The translations under genes were made by a program, and so were the position numbers. 64,000 nucleotides of DNA from Adineta ricciae (Eukaryota > Rotifera > Eurotatoria > Adinetida > Adinetidae), in the NCBI GenBank assembly GCA_905250025.1, contig CAJNOJ010000209.1, forward strand, positions 120,365 through 184,364, in the 5' to 3' direction. Below the pieces are notes generated by a model. It made no database searches, had not been told where the DNA came from, and was given only the letters and a program-made list of their open reading frames with translations. Positions within the stretch are counted from its first letter, which is position 1; every line of letters begins with the position of its first letter. Shown here one piece after another: positions 46,065 through 58,909 of this stretch.

Positions 46065-46953
46065 ATCGTAGATTAGGGGAAAGAGTTGCAGGTGTCGATG
46101 AAGTAACAATTCCGTTGATTTGAACACATGATAAACATTGCTCAAGTTATTGAAATAGAATCGAAAGTGTTTCAGTTCATCAGGTTGTCGGGAACGCTCT
46201 TGTAAAGGAATGATAATCCCGAAAACATAACTGTAGATAAGACAAAAATTCTTATGTGATTCAATAAAAAGCTTCTTAAAACAATCTTGATTGATTAATT
46301 CATGAACACTCTTTATCAATCCGTTCATATGGTATCTTCAAATGAATATGGTAAACACACGCAAGAATTTGATGGAACCGATATTACATAGCCAGGATTA
46401 CAATCACTATTTAATGATCTAAAGGAAGAATTTACTTACGAAACAAAAAGAACATTTCTTACTGATCATAGTTCCTTTCAGTTCAGTCAAAATGATATCA
46501 TTATCCTTTGCCGTTGTTATTTTCGGTAAGGTTTCGCTAACTGTGCTATGAATAGATGGAGTTGTATTTTCACGAGTACATAAATAAACAACCGCATTAT
46601 TTCCGTGAAATTTATATCTATTGAGGTATTCTTGAAATACTCGATATCAACGAAAACCGATGTTCAATATTTCCTATTGTCTTCGAAAAGGAAGAAAATG
46701 GCGTTTAATAGACATTCCATTCTATCTTACTCAATTTATAGAGTCTTGGAAATTAATAATGAATGTCATTTGACCATCAAGAGAATCAATTACATGAGTT
46801 CCACCACCATCACGGGATTTAACATTTTTCACTCGATCGTCTTTAGTTTCAACGATATGACCGGAATGAAATCGTTTGAGCATGTTTATTAGATAACGTA
46901 CGAAATTTCAACTGGGAAATTGGGTTAGAAGATACGATTTACATATATATATA
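46065..46953. other. Intergenic, nothing recognised
   Basis: Short open frames exist on both strands (for example 46328-46032 on minus) but no domain, signal or homologous copy supports them. Confidence 0.35.
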
Positions 46954-47457
46954 TGTTGGCGTCCAATGTGAGATTCAGGCCAATCTAAGATCCGCCTAGG
47001 CGAAAGTGGAATTCCACATTGGACTAGTCCAAAGTCGGATTACTGCTATTTTACAGCGTAAAACTCAATTTACTTCACAAATTGATATGGCCCATAGGTA
47101 AGAGTAGGAGTATGAGCGACGTCGAGGTTTTCCTGTCAATTGCCGACTTCAAAATGAAAATTGAGGCCGATTTCCGATTACTACGTGACTTTTACTAAAA
47201 AGTTCTAGTTTTTTACTAAAACTTAAATAAAACTTTTTCTACAATTCAGATTTTCATTTTGAAGTCGGCAATCGATAGGAAAACCTCGGCGTCGCTCATA
47301 CTCTTACTCTTACCTATGGGCCATATCAATTTGTGAAGTAAATTGAGTTTTACGCTGTAAAATAGCAGTAATCCGACTTTGGACTAGTCCAATGTGGAAT
47401 TCCACTTTCGCCTAGGCGGATCTTAGATTGGCCTGAATCTCACATTGGACGCCAACA
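46954..47457. mobile_element. Fold-back MITE with ~207-bp terminal inverted repeats inserted in an AT microsatellite
   Basis: Arms 46955-47162 and 47251-47456 are reverse complements with very few mismatches (for example near 47105-47140); the loop is about 90 bp. Outer ends read GTTGGCGTCC and are bounded by ATAT repeats on both sides, consistent with TA target duplication. No coding capacity. A single-stranded copy would form an almost perfect hairpin. Confidence 0.9.
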
Positions 47458-47779
47458 TATATATATATATATATATATAGTTTCTTTACCAATCAGAATA
47501 AAGTCTAACAGTTTCTCTACCGTCAATGTCTACAAAAATTTGAATTTGAATTTAAATCGATTTAACTGTTTTAAATTTATCGCCGTTAGAAACGTTCGAA
47601 CAAACAATGAAACACGTGACTATTTCTTCGCTTCTCATAATGAAAATAAAATTCTATACCCTTGAATATGACTAAATGTTTTCTTTTAAGCAACGAACCG
47701 AATAAGAGTATACAAGAAGGACAATATATAGAAAAACAAAAAAATAATTCATCAATCGCTCTAGTCTTCTTCATCAAAT

Positions 47780-48925
47780 CTACTGACATGATATGTTTAA
47801 ATTGTGCTTTCGAAGTAAAGTGTCATAATGGAAGTGGCATAAGCACTTCGAAAGTTTGGCTATGATCAACTTAATAGTTGCGTTGGAAAAGTACTTCATT
47901 GAATGAAATGGGTCGTATTTGTAACTTTGATAGACATAGTCTCGATTGAGTAGATCATCAGCTATCGCACAAAGAATTTTCTCATTTTCCAATGCAATGT
48001 CGTTTTCCTTCTCGTATGAAGAATACCTTCGTGGATTATCATAATAGTAAAGAAATTCAACGGGTTTGTCACCTTTTCGTTCGATTATAGAAGGCACGAG
48101 AAATCGTTTAATATGCTTGAGAATGATTTCCGGTGAAGTCTTCAAATCTTCATATCGAACAACTATATGTGATCGTTGAAGTTTTTCATATTCATCACAT
48201 AGTCGTGCGTAGAGTGATACCATCAATTGGATTCTTTTAGTATACATTTTGTTCGTCGAATTCGAATCATCTCTCTCAAGATGATCAAGTTTGTTCACAT
48301 GAGTCTTCATAAGCTCAAATTGATGGAAAGATAGAATTGCATCGAAAGGGTTTCGAATTAGAAAGATGAATTGGTCATAGCGGAATCGTTGTGGTTCTAG
48401 CAAGATTAATGATCGAAGATTTAGCAGGTGAGTCTTAATTAGAAACACATTCACTCGATCACATTCCGCATGCAGAGTTTTCTCCAAGTACTTGTCACAG
48501 TAGATAGATGATGTCGAGTAACCGGTTGATTTTTCAATTAAATTTCTCAGCCAAGTATTTCCTGAGCGAGGAAATGAAATGAGTGCGGTACGCTTTATTT
48601 GTGAGTGATACGGGTGTAATCCGACGGTGTCTGCTGATACACATACTGCGTTTGTTTGATTCGTTTTTATATAGTCGATGAGCATTGTTCGTAGTTGAAA
48701 TTGATCTTTATCATGTACTAGATCGTATGAATGGATTTTTGTCAGCGAAGACGAATCGTTCGACGACCGCCGATGTAAGTATTGCGATTGATTACAGCAT
48801 GTTTCTACGTGTTGAAGAAAACGATCAATGATAATAAATACCGTACTGAATAAGCAAGCGTAACTAAGAATAAGTTTGCATTTACGAGACAGTGTATACA
48901 TATTGAAATAAAGATACGTATCCAA
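47780..48925 (-). CDS. Type II membrane sulfotransferase (WSCD-like)
   Basis: 381 residues, single exon. N-terminal signal anchor at about residues 15-33 (LILSYACLFSTVFIIID) gives a Golgi-type topology. The 5'-phosphosulfate loop is FPRSGNTWLR and the 3'-phosphate motif is RNPFDAILSF, in correct order and spacing for PAPS-dependent carbohydrate sulfotransferases; VVRYEDLKTSPE is a further family motif. Resembles WSCD-type enzymes most closely. It should sulfate a glycan or related acceptor in the Golgi lumen. Confidence 0.85.
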   Translation of the reverse strand: MDTYLYFNMYTLSRKCKLILSYACLFSTVFIIIDRFLQHVETCCNQSQYLHRRSSNDSSSLTKIHSYDLVHDKDQFQLRTMLIDYIKTNQTNAVCVSADTVGLHPYHSQIKRTALISFPRSGNTWLRNLIEKSTGYSTSSIYCDKYLEKTLHAECDRVNVFLIKTHLLNLRSLILLEPQRFRYDQFIFLIRNPFDAILSFHQFELMKTHVNKLDHLERDDSNSTNKMYTKRIQLMVSLYARLCDEYEKLQRSHIVVRYEDLKTSPEIILKHIKRFLVPSIIERKGDKPVEFLYYYDNPRRYSSYEKENDIALENEKILCAIADDLLNRDYVYQSYKYDPFHSMKYFSNATIKLIIAKLSKCLCHFHYDTLLRKHNLNISCQ

Positions 48926-50151
48926 CTTGACAAAAAAAACAAATCAACTCAGAAGAAATGCACCCATAAAAGTCGTATGATTTCTTTTCTAGTTTGATTT
49001 ACTCCCGTCTGACAGTGTGCCGAGTACGAAATAGAATTCAACAACAAGTGTACTCAACAAACACGTGTGAATTTATATTTTACTTATTGAAAAAAAAAGC
49101 TGCAGATTGCACAAGGTTAAGGAGTAGGCAGAATTGATTATAGAAATTTAGTTAGATACAGTACACAAATCATGATCGCAATCAGAAGGTAAAAGTACGG
49201 TTTACCGTTCTCGACATTGTTATTATTTTTGCAAAACAGAATGCTAAACAATTTGATGAACAAGAGTTCAATGGGACATACGATGTCAATCATTTCATTG
49301 AAATATAGGCTTGATGAAGAGATTACTGAACTATTCATTGATAAATAATTAAAGAAAACTAATATATATATAAATTTATTCAGCCTATAGAAATGAAGAT
49401 ATACTCTGAATCAAAAGAAGTTCATTAAAATAATATTGGAATGTCCACTACTCAACAAAAGACTTTGAACAATATACCGCTTCCGTTTTTTTCCTTAAAT
49501 GTCACGCATTCAATAATCAAAATTTATCTGATGTTATAACTGTGTCTAACAGGTACTTTTAGTTTTAATTACAACAAAATACTGTTATCTCATGAAACAT
49601 ACTCTTCTCTTCGTTTCCATTCTAGAAGTATTATAAATTACATACTAAATGAGGTAAATACAAAAGATTTTACTAAGCGAGAAGTTTATTCACTGATGCA
49701 TCGTTGATATATCATGTCGTAGGTAAAGTAGATTAACTTTCATCCACCTAGGATTTTTTAATACAACTAGAAATTGGTAGACTCCTGTAAAACAGTTCAC
49801 TCGTTGGAGGATAAATATGAAAGTACGTTCGTGTGGAGCTCAACATATAGAAGTAAGCCTTGTTGCATTTTCTCATTTTTTTACTTCAATTAAGCTGAAG
49901 GAAGACACACATTAAGGCCTTGTTACACTGATAAAAAGCCGATCTCAGTGTATTATTTTATATCCGTAATCTTAGAAAAGCGTCCTGTCCTATTAGCGAG
50001 AGTTTACTTGAAGTTCTTTCCTAGCATACTTCAAAATATGTCGAAGATCAGACATGTAAAAAACTTTCATATGAATTATTTTTAGATTGTAAAACAACAG
50101 AAAAGAAAAACAAACTGCGAGCGTCATTTGCTACTTTTTGCATAAACTATC
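48926..50151. other. Intergenic, nothing recognised
   Basis: About 1.2 kb, AT-rich. A 66-codon frame at 49338-49138 (-) ends in a hydrophobic segment but has no supporting feature. Confidence 0.35.
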
Positions 50152-51235
50152 ATGTCAAATCCGCTTATTTCATCACTAACTCTTGTTATATCTCAAATAT
50201 ATGTTTACATGGGTACAATAATAACCATTGCTGGCATCGTTGGCGGAGTCATCAATGTGATTATCTTTCTTAGCCTTCGAATTTATCGTGAAAGTTCAAG
50301 TGCATTTTATTTAACTGTTGTTTCGGTTGTTAATGTTGGACAATTATTAACAGGTCTTCTTTCTCGTGTGCTAATCAATGCAGTTGGAGTTGATTGGACG
50401 GAAACATCGTTGTTCTATTGTAAATTTCGGAACTATCTATTTCAAGCATGCGCAATTATTTCTCCAATGTGTTTATGTTTGGCTACAATCGACCAGTTTT
50501 TGTCAACATCGACATGTCCACAGTGCCAGCGATGGAGTCGCCCAAAAATAGCTTGTGGATTATCAGCACTGATGATTCTAATCTGGTGCATCTACGGTAT
50601 TCCCTATCTGCTGTATTACAACCTAGTTTTAAAATCAACGGGAAATAAATTCAGCTGTGTAATTACGGACACCATTTTTAACAACTATTATAATGATTTC
50701 CATGTGCCGGTTTTGATGTGCGTCATCCCATTGATTATTACGCTCGTATTTGGCTGTCTAGCGTATCGTAATGTTAAACAGCATACTCATCAAGCAGTGC
50801 CTCTAGTTCGTCGACGACATGAAAAGCAATTAACGGTCATGGTGCTTGTACAAACAGTTTTTAATTTCTTTGCTACGACGCCGTGTTTTGTTGTACTGAC
50901 CTTTGCATCACACACAACTCTAACACAAGATCCGCTTATAGCTGTTGAAGTTCGTTTAGCTATTGCGGTCTCAACTTGTTTTTATTATTTGTATTATGCG
51001 GTAGGTTTGAATTGTTGCTTCTGGAAAGAACTAATCGTGCTCAAAGCTGTTTTTCTTCTTCTAGATTCCATTCTACATTTACATTTGCGTGTCTGACCGA
51101 TTCCGTAAACAAGTTCATTATGTTTTCTTTGGCATTTATCGAAATCTATGGCGAAAACTAACTCAAAATGAAGTAGCACCAATGAATGATGTACAAAATA
51201 TAACGGTTGAACCAAGTACTTTAAATGTAACTTGA
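50152..51235 (+). CDS. Rhodopsin-like GPCR, 2 exons
   Basis: Exon 1 50152-51000 (283 codons), intron 51001-51064 (GTAGGT...TTCTAG), exon 2 51065-51235. Splicing is essential: it restores TM7 as YYAIPFYIYICV followed by a cytosolic SDRFRKQV, in the place of the NPxxY region. TM1-TM6 are clear in exon 1 (for example IITIAGIVGGVINVIIFLSL for TM1). After TM3 the motif is IDQFLST rather than DRY. A Cys pair (CKFR before TM3, CVIT in loop 2) could be the conserved disulfide. About 339 residues. Ligand unknown. Confidence 0.82.
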
Positions 51236-51756
51236 TACTAGAAACATTCTGCGCACTTCATTGACTTCTATTCTTTTTTAAACCCATTATAGCGTGATGT
51301 CCTTTTTTGTTATTAATTAAGCACTATTATATACGGATTTCATGATGTATCATAATATGAAAAATAACACGAACGCTTTCTTCCTTCCGTTACAACCGGC
51401 ATTGACACAGTCACTTTTGTTCCAGCTGTTAAAAAGTAAACACTAAATTTCATGTCGACTTCCAGTTCAAACAATTACATATCTCAAAGAACACGGTACG
51501 CTGTTCTCATGAACTCAATCATATTCGTCAAGTTATAAAATGCAGATAATGAAACAGTTTAATTGAATATGAGTCCTTGCGTTCTCCAATTATTGTTTGC
51601 ATTATGGGAGTATTTCGTGTGCCTTGCATTTCTGTATTGATGAAGAAATGATTTTCAAAGCACCGCAAAATAGCTTTTAAGAAGAACAACGATGCGTGAT
51701 TAATCTCGTGATATAAATACGCTCTTTATTAGTTTCAAAAATATCAAAAAGAAAAA
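51236..51756. other. Intergenic, nothing recognised
   Basis: About 520 bp, AT-rich, between the GPCR stop and the start of the tandem unit. Confidence 0.4.
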
Positions 51757-54170
51757 TATATGCACTGATGGACTAAATCGAAGAAGAAGCGATTTTTTAT
51801 ACTGAGATTTACATAGAAAATATGCACATGTAAACATTCTTAGGTTTCTCATGTATTTATGCATAAGTTACAGTTGCAAACATATGTACTTATCGGTAAA
51901 AAAGGTCCTCTCGTCCTTCTGTATCGGTATGATTGCTGTATTTCTTTTCATCTAAGTCAAATAACATATTCATGCGTATTCACCTACTTCTGCTTCCGAT
52001 ATCTCCTATCCTTTTTGCATGTGCAGAATTTGTGCCGTATCCAACTGATTACGATGCGTACAAATTGAAAATAGCTGCCAATAATCTATAAATTGTTGAA
52101 GCGCAACATGATTATACACAATTTTTTGTTTTATTCTCACCATACACTGACGATGTCAACGCGAAGAGTGCCCGCTCTTGTCTAATTACATGTCTATGTG
52201 ATCGCAGTTGGTCGCAACACATTACAATATAACATATTCTTCGTTGGTGAAATACTTGATCTAGATGACAACATTCCAGTCGAAAATTGCACATCCGTAG
52301 GCGTTCCTAGTTATACCGGTCCAAATGATACAATTGATTATGATGCTGGCTTGAATATTGCTATGCAGTTGGTGCCGAGTGCTTTTGACCATCAATAACG
52401 TTTGGTGTTGATAGCTGATCCTTCTGGGTCAGTTGCATATAGTTTCTCTGATACAGCAGCTACAAACTGTTTGATTGCTCACCCAAACAATTCCCTCCCG
52501 GCCTCCAAAACGTTTCTTCTCATTGCGATTGACTATGATGATAGATGTAGTCTCATCGCTGGGTATACTGATAGAAATTCTTGTCGATGTTTATTCGACA
52601 AATCAAAAATGGAGCTCTTCGAAAATCTACATCTACATATGATAGTCGATTAACAAACACTTCGACGCCTGTCTCCATCTTCCCTAATATTCAACAACAA
52701 CTATACAGTTTTATGTCTCCTGTCTTTCTTCATATAATTACCTCCTCAATCCATCTAGTTCTTCTCGACGAACTCGGATATCTGTTTGTTATTCTCTCAG
52801 TAGATCGTCGCTACTATTCTTCAACAATTGGAGCTAGCACTGCGGAAATCATGCCCGTATTCTCAACACAAATAACGTGCGCTTCTGGAGCAGATGAAAA
52901 TGTCACCGGAATTTGTTTATGTCGACTTTGTCTAGCCGTTACAAAAAAACTGTTAGTGCCAATGTGACACTTACAACTTGTGTCAATTGTACAACCAACG
53001 GATTCTGTCCACTGGGTTTGTCGAGTGATCTTTTTACCAATAATCAACTGGCGAATATAACTCACGCAGTTGTCCATTCTGAATCACTTGATATAACTGG
53101 ACTTGATGATATTCTCTTTCTGTCACTGCTATAATCGTTCTTATTAGCATTATAATGATTTCAATCAAATTTCATGTTAAGAATCCATTCAGTGTCAGAC
53201 ATTATAAAACATTCGAGAAGGTTTTCAGACGACCAAATCTGATTCGGGACAGACATATGTAGGGTGGTAGTCTTGCAACAGTTTCAGTTTTAATTCTCAT
53301 CATTGCTTGCTTTGTGTTCAGTGCTAAATAGTATGCCTCGTATCCAATCGAACCAGCCGGACCTTCAACATATATGTGTGATCAAAGTGTACGCAACGCA
53401 CAGTTTTCTTCAATATATGCAAGATATGATTGACATATTGAATATTGCGTTTCTCAACACAGCTTCAAACTGTACATCCAAAACGGTGACATTAAACTAT
53501 CACTTGGATACCTATTCTATCTAGTATTCAATGCGATTTGTCGAATTAGATTATCTCATACAGCACTCTATTACTGTTCCGACCAATCGCTGTACAATTC
53601 AACTTGCCGAATATTTGTAGAATTGGTAGCATTTGGATTGGTTTAAATGCGTCAGGAAATATTAAATCGAGTACAGTAGTACTTCGGGACTTGAATTTTT
53701 CTCAGAATGGTCATATTCTATAGGACAAAATACATGGATCATTCTGCAATTAACCAAAGTTATCAACACTACCAATTCCCTTGTGGGCAGTGACGATGAT
53801 ATGTTAAGTGACTATCTGACAGCATCACCTGATGGATAAAAAATCTAACGTTAGTCTTCAGCGAACCACCATACTTTATATCGAACGAACAATCGCCTAT
53901 CGCTCGATTACCTGGAATGATCTTTCATAGTTTTTCTCTTTATACCAACGATTATATTGGAATGCTTGTCCTTCTATTTATTACAATAAAACTATTCATC
54001 TTTCCATTAGTGCACATACTAATTGACAAACGTAACAAAGATGCAGATGTATCCGCGAAAGTTTCAACGAACAATCACCTCCAACGACAAAAAATTACCG
54101 ATCGTATCATTGAGAGATACAGCTACCTTTTTTTTAAAATTAATCTTGCTACTATGTTATAACGAAAATA
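51757..54170 (+). pseudogene. Decayed membrane-protein gene, tandem unit 1
   Basis: Recognisable coding pieces occur in several frames: ENCTSVGVPSYTG near 52290, VAYSFSDTAATNC near 52430, a run to CRCLFDKSKMELFENL at 52600, LTTCVNCTTNGFCPLG at 52970 and a late TM plus tail (LFITIKLFIFPLVHILIDKR) near 53970-54030. Stops and frameshifts separate them. The pieces match unit 2 (54737-56900), where the breaks fall at partly different places. An extracellular Cys-containing domain and a C-terminal TM helix are implied; the family is not recognised. Confidence 0.6.
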
Positions 54171-54255
54171 ACAATAAAAACGGTAAATGACGCATTTTTG
54201 TTCTAGTACTGGCTCGCAGTGGGCGACTAAACCGTTGAGGAAAGAAATGCTCACA

Positions 54256-54600
54256 TCATTTAAATGATGCGGTAATATCAAAACGAACAGTATGTTTTTT
54301 ACCAGAGGCCGTTTGGAAAGTGACATTTTTGTATATGTGATTGTTTTCTCTAAAAGTTTCCAAATGGCGTATTGTATAACTGCGATGGTGTTTCACCAAC
54401 CAATCAGCTACTATGTTGCTCACATTGTCTAAATCGTTCTCTTTAACAATCACAGTTAGAGGAGATTGTAATTTATCTACAACATATTGTTTTCGCTCTC
54501 GTCGTACCCATAAATCGAAAAGTCTATGAAAAAGAAGAAAAAAACATAAGTTCCATAGTCTAATAATGTCGATCTATAAATCAACTTACTTAAACGACAT
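54256..54600 (-). CDS. Conserved 92-residue protein, 2 exons, tandem unit 1
   Basis: Exon 1 is only 11 nt (54600-54590), then a GTAAGT intron (54589-54524) ending TTCATAG, and exon 2 54523-54256; the join gives 279 nt including the stop. The protein starts MSFKLFDLWVRRERKQ and is mostly charged, with an ISKENDL-like middle (IVKENDLDNVSNIV) and a beta-rich end (HTVRFDIT). No TM or signal. It stays intact in both tandem units while the neighbouring gene has decayed, so it is probably under selection. Family not recognised. Confidence 0.65.
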
Positions 54601-54736
54601 ATTGTTGAGATTGATCNACAAAACTTAAACTTCAGACTTTGCTCTTTCCAACAAAAATACATTGAACTAGTTTAGAAGTTCGCAGAGTGATTTAATACAC
54701 TCAGACATTTGTGCAAAGACTTTTGCATCGCATGTT

Positions 54737-56900
54737 ATATGCACTGATGGACTAAATCGAAGAAGAAGCGACTTTTTATGCTGCGATTTACATAGAAAAT
54801 ATGCACGTGTAAACATTCTTAGGTTCCTCATGTAGATATACATAAATTACGATTGCAAAAATATGTGCTTATCGGTATGATTGCTGTATTTCTTTTCGTC
54901 TCCGTCAAACCATATATTCATGCGTATTGACCTACTTCTGCTTCCGGTATCTCCTATCCTGTTTGCATGTGCAGAATTCGTACCGTATGCAACTGGTTAC
55001 GATGTATATGAATTGAAAATAGCTGCTAATAATCTACAATTGATGGAACGCAACATGATTATACACAACTTTTTACTTAATTCTCACCATACACTGACCG
55101 TGTCAACGTGAATAGTGTCCGTTCTTGTCTAGATCAATCACAGTACGTCTATGTGATTGCAGTTGGTCGCAACACATTAATACAATTGACTGTGACGCCA
55201 GCTTGAATATTGCTATGCAGTTGATACCGAGTGCTTTTGACCATCAATAACGTTTGGCGTTGACAGCTGATCCTTCTGAGTCAGTTGCATATAGTTTCTC
55301 TGAGTTTGAGTGCTAATCCAAACAATTCCATCTCGCCTTCCAAAACGTTTCTCCTCATTGCGGTTGACTATGATGATAGACGTAGTCTCATCGCTGGATA
55401 TACTGATAGAAATTCTTGTCAATGTTTATTCGACAAATCAAAAATGGAGCTCTTCGAAAATTTACGTCTACGTATGATAGTCCATTAACAAACACTTCGA
55501 CACCTGTCTCCTTCCTCATATAATTACCTCTCCAATCCATTTAGTTCTTCTCGATGAACTCGGATATCTGTTTGTTATTCTCTCAGCAAATTGTCGCTAT
55601 TATTCTTCAACAATTGGACCAAGCGCTGCAGAAGCCATATCTGCATCCTCAACACCAATACTATGCACTTCTGGAACAGATGAAAATGTCACCGGAATTC
55701 GTTCATGTCGACTTTGTTCAGCCGATACCAAACTGTTAGTACCAATATGACACTTACAACTTGTGTCAATTGTACAACCAATGGATTCTGTCCACTGGAC
55801 TTATCGAGTGATTCTATTACCAATGACCATAACGACGAATATAACTCAAGCAGTTGTCTGTTCTGAATCACTTGATATAACTGGACTTAACGATGTTCTC
55901 TTTCTGTCACTGCTATAATGATTCTTATTAGTATTATAATTATTTCAATCAAATTTCATGTTAAGAATCTATTCAGTGTCAAACACTATAAAACATTCGA
56001 GAAGGTTTTCAGACGGATAGATCTGATTCGGAAGGGACATATGTAGGATGGTGGCCTTGCAACACTTTCAGTTTTAGTTCTCATCATTGGTTTTGCTGTG
56101 TGTTCAGTGCTAAATAGTATGCCTCGTATCCAATCGAAATAGTTTAGCCTTCAGCATATACATGTGATCAAAGTGCATGCAACGTACAGTTTTCTTCAAT
56201 ATACGCAAGATATGATTGACATGTTGGAAGAACAAACAGCTACATTGAATATTGCGTTTCTCAACACAGCTTTAAACTGGGGCACATCCAAAACGGTGAT
56301 ATTAAGTTATCTCTTAGGCGCTCATTTCATCTAGTATTCAATGCAGTTGGTCGAATTATATTGTGTCTCATACAGCACTTTAATACCATTCCGATCAATT
56401 ACTGTACAATTCACCTTGCCGAATATATACAACTGGTAACGTTCGGATTGGTTTAAATGCACCGGGAAATATTAAATCGAGTACAGTAGTACTTCGAGAC
56501 TTGAATTTTTCTCAAACATTTTCTCAGAATGGTCGCCTCTAGGACAGAACCCATGGATCATTCTGCAATTAACCAAAGTTATCAACACTACCAATCCACT
56601 TGTGGGCAGTGACTTCATATCGAACGAACAATCGCCTATCGCTCAATTACCTGGAATGATCTTTCGTAATTTTTCTCTTTATATCAACGATTATATTGGA
56701 ATGTTTGTAGTTCTATGTATTATAATAAATCTATTCATCCTTCCATTAGTGCACATGCTAATTGACAAACGTAACAAAGATGCAGATACTATCCGCGAAA
56801 GTTTCAACGAACAATCACTTCCAACGACGAAAAATTATCGATCGTATCATTGAGAGATACGGCTACCTTTTTTTTTAAATTAATCTTGCTACTATTTTAT
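54737..56900 (+). pseudogene. Decayed membrane-protein gene, tandem unit 2
   Basis: Same pieces as unit 1 (CRLCSADT-type region near 55700, TTCVNCTTNGFC near 55760, late TM VVLCIIINLFILPLVHMLIDKR near 56710-56775) with its own frameshifts and deletions, for example a missing stretch around 55180 relative to 52240-52330. Not functional as a continuous frame. Confidence 0.6.
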
Positions 56901-56995
56901 AACCAAAATAACAATAAAAATAACAAATGACGCATTCTTGTTCTCGTACTGGCTCGCAGTGGGCGACTAAAGCGTTGAGGGAAGAAATGCTCGCG

Positions 56996-57337
56996 TCATT
57001 TAAATGCTGCAGTAATATCAAAACGAACAGTATGTTTTTTACCAGAGGCCGTTTCGAAAGTGACTCGTTTGTATATGTGATTGTTTTCTCCGAAAGTTTC
57101 CAAATGGCGTATTGTATAACTGCGATAGTGTTTCGCCAACCAATCAGCTACTATGTTGCTCACATTGTCTAAATCGTTCTCTTTAACAATCACAGTTAGA
57201 GGAGATTGTAATTTATCTACAACATATTGTTTTCGCTCTCGTCGTACCCATAAATCGAAAAGTCTACGAAAAAGAAGAAAAAAACACAAGTTTCTAGTCT
57301 AACAATGTCGATCTAAATCAACTTACTTAGACAACAT
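56996..57337 (-). CDS. Conserved 92-residue protein, 2 exons, tandem unit 2
   Basis: Exon 1 57337-57327 (11 nt), intron 57326-57264 (GTAAGT...TTCGTAG), exon 2 57263-56996; 92 residues starting MLSKLFDLW. About eight differences from unit 1, mostly conservative, none breaking. Unspliced reading would begin inside the intron, so the short first exon decides the start. Confidence 0.65.
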
Positions 57338-57357
57338 ATTGTTGAGATTGATCACCN

Positions 57358-58909
57358 GCGTTGTAGACTGTGTAAATACGTAATTTAGTTGGAAAAATGT
57401 CTACTGACGGCTACGGTCAGAGAAGATTCAGTTCAGTAATCACGAATGACGTCGAATAAGGAAGAGAGTGTAATGACTCGATATGAAGCAATCACATTGA
57501 TATAAACAGAACTGGATAAAATATGTAATTAGTTTTCGTATGTTTACCCATTTCTTATAATAGACGACAAACGTCTTCAGTTATGATCACGAGTGCATCG
57601 TCGTTGATTCAGCAATTCAAAGAGATATCGTTAGTAACTATCAGAAACAATAGTTCGAGTTATATATTTACTATGATTTTTTCTCTCTACTGAAAGGGGG
57701 ATATACACAGAATTTGAATTGAAGTTTGTCCGTTCGTTCACGTACTTTATGCTGATGAAAATACCATATACATATTGCTGACTAAGAAAGTTTATTCAAA
57801 AGGTAATCGCGGTCGAAGATCACGAATCTGAGGTTAGTTCTTTTCTATTCATCAGGCTTCGACTTCTTCCTTTCTCTTTCCAAAAGAGATATTTTTCTGT
57901 ATCTTTAATAGAATCTTTTATAGAATATAGTGATTTGGACAATATTCCTGGATGTGATATGCACGGAGGTAATAATTTAGGAGTTTACATAAAAAGATTT
58001 AGTATATCTTACCTTATGATAGTTATAACTCAAGAAATCAGAACAAGCGGTAAGAACTTAATATCATTATTGCATTATTTGTCAAGTGCGATGTCTTATA
58101 TTTTTTGATAGAATTTTAGCCGGAAATATGTAGGAACAAGATGTGTTCGTCAGGGGAACTTCATCTTGTTAGCTACAGAAACATTGACTACACAAATAGT
58201 CATGAGATGCCTCATTCGACTTATATTATAAGTCGACCCCCGACCGGCTAATATCAATTCGAATATAATTAGATCTCTATATCACTCTTATAACAAGTGA
58301 CTAGATAGGAATAGGAATAGATTGAGTTTCACTTATACCTATACCCTCATACCGACACTGCTACCTTCAACCTCACCCACACACGCATATCTTGAAGGTA
58401 TGGATGCGAGGGTGTACGGGCATAAGTCAAACTAAATCTTTTTCTATTCCTCTGTTTTTGTAAGCGGCAACAAGGTAAATAGTCAGTATTTAAATGTATG
58501 TGATCAGAAGATTTTGATGAGTATTGGATGAGAATGATTAGTAAAAAGATTGAATCGTCGAGCAAGTTATCAATGATCAGTGACTGTTGGATGTGATCCG
58601 TAATTGAATTATTTGATCATCAAAATATAGAATGTATTGGTGTGCAAAGTAAATTATCAGTACTTAACTGTGTTTGATCAGTGAACCATCACATGTTTAT
58701 CAATGTTCATCGTTCTGGAACGCCCATCGATTATTATATATCGGCTGACCTAGTGATAGATCGATAGATGTGTGATCTTCCTTGATTGCTATTCCCGTTT
58801 ATCAGGCAAATATGTTCAGGACATCTTCCCTGAATCGTTTTTCTACGTACCTCTATATAAATACATCATTTTATCAGTCAAAGTAAGTAATTCCAACTTA
58901 TATACATCA
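57358..58909. other. Intergenic, nothing recognised
   Basis: About 1.5 kb after contig join N57357. No supported gene, RNA or repeat; the short frame 58565-58347 (-) lacks any feature. Confidence 0.35.

Larger units (their letters stand above)
51757..57356. repeat. Tandem duplication of a two-gene unit (51757-54616 and 54737-57356)
   Basis: Both units begin with ATGCACTGATGGACTAAATC-type sequence, carry the decayed plus-strand gene, and end with the convergent 92-residue minus-strand gene. Identity is around 90 percent by eye with indels. Both units end at an N (54617, 57357) just upstream of the small gene, so contig ends coincide with the repeat edge. Confidence 0.8.

Noticed and set aside
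46032..46328. 98-residue minus-strand frame
   Set aside because: No domain, no signal peptide and no second copy; composition looks like chance.
49138..49338. Short minus-strand frame with hydrophobic end
   Set aside because: Isolated, AT-rich, no supporting neighbour or motif.
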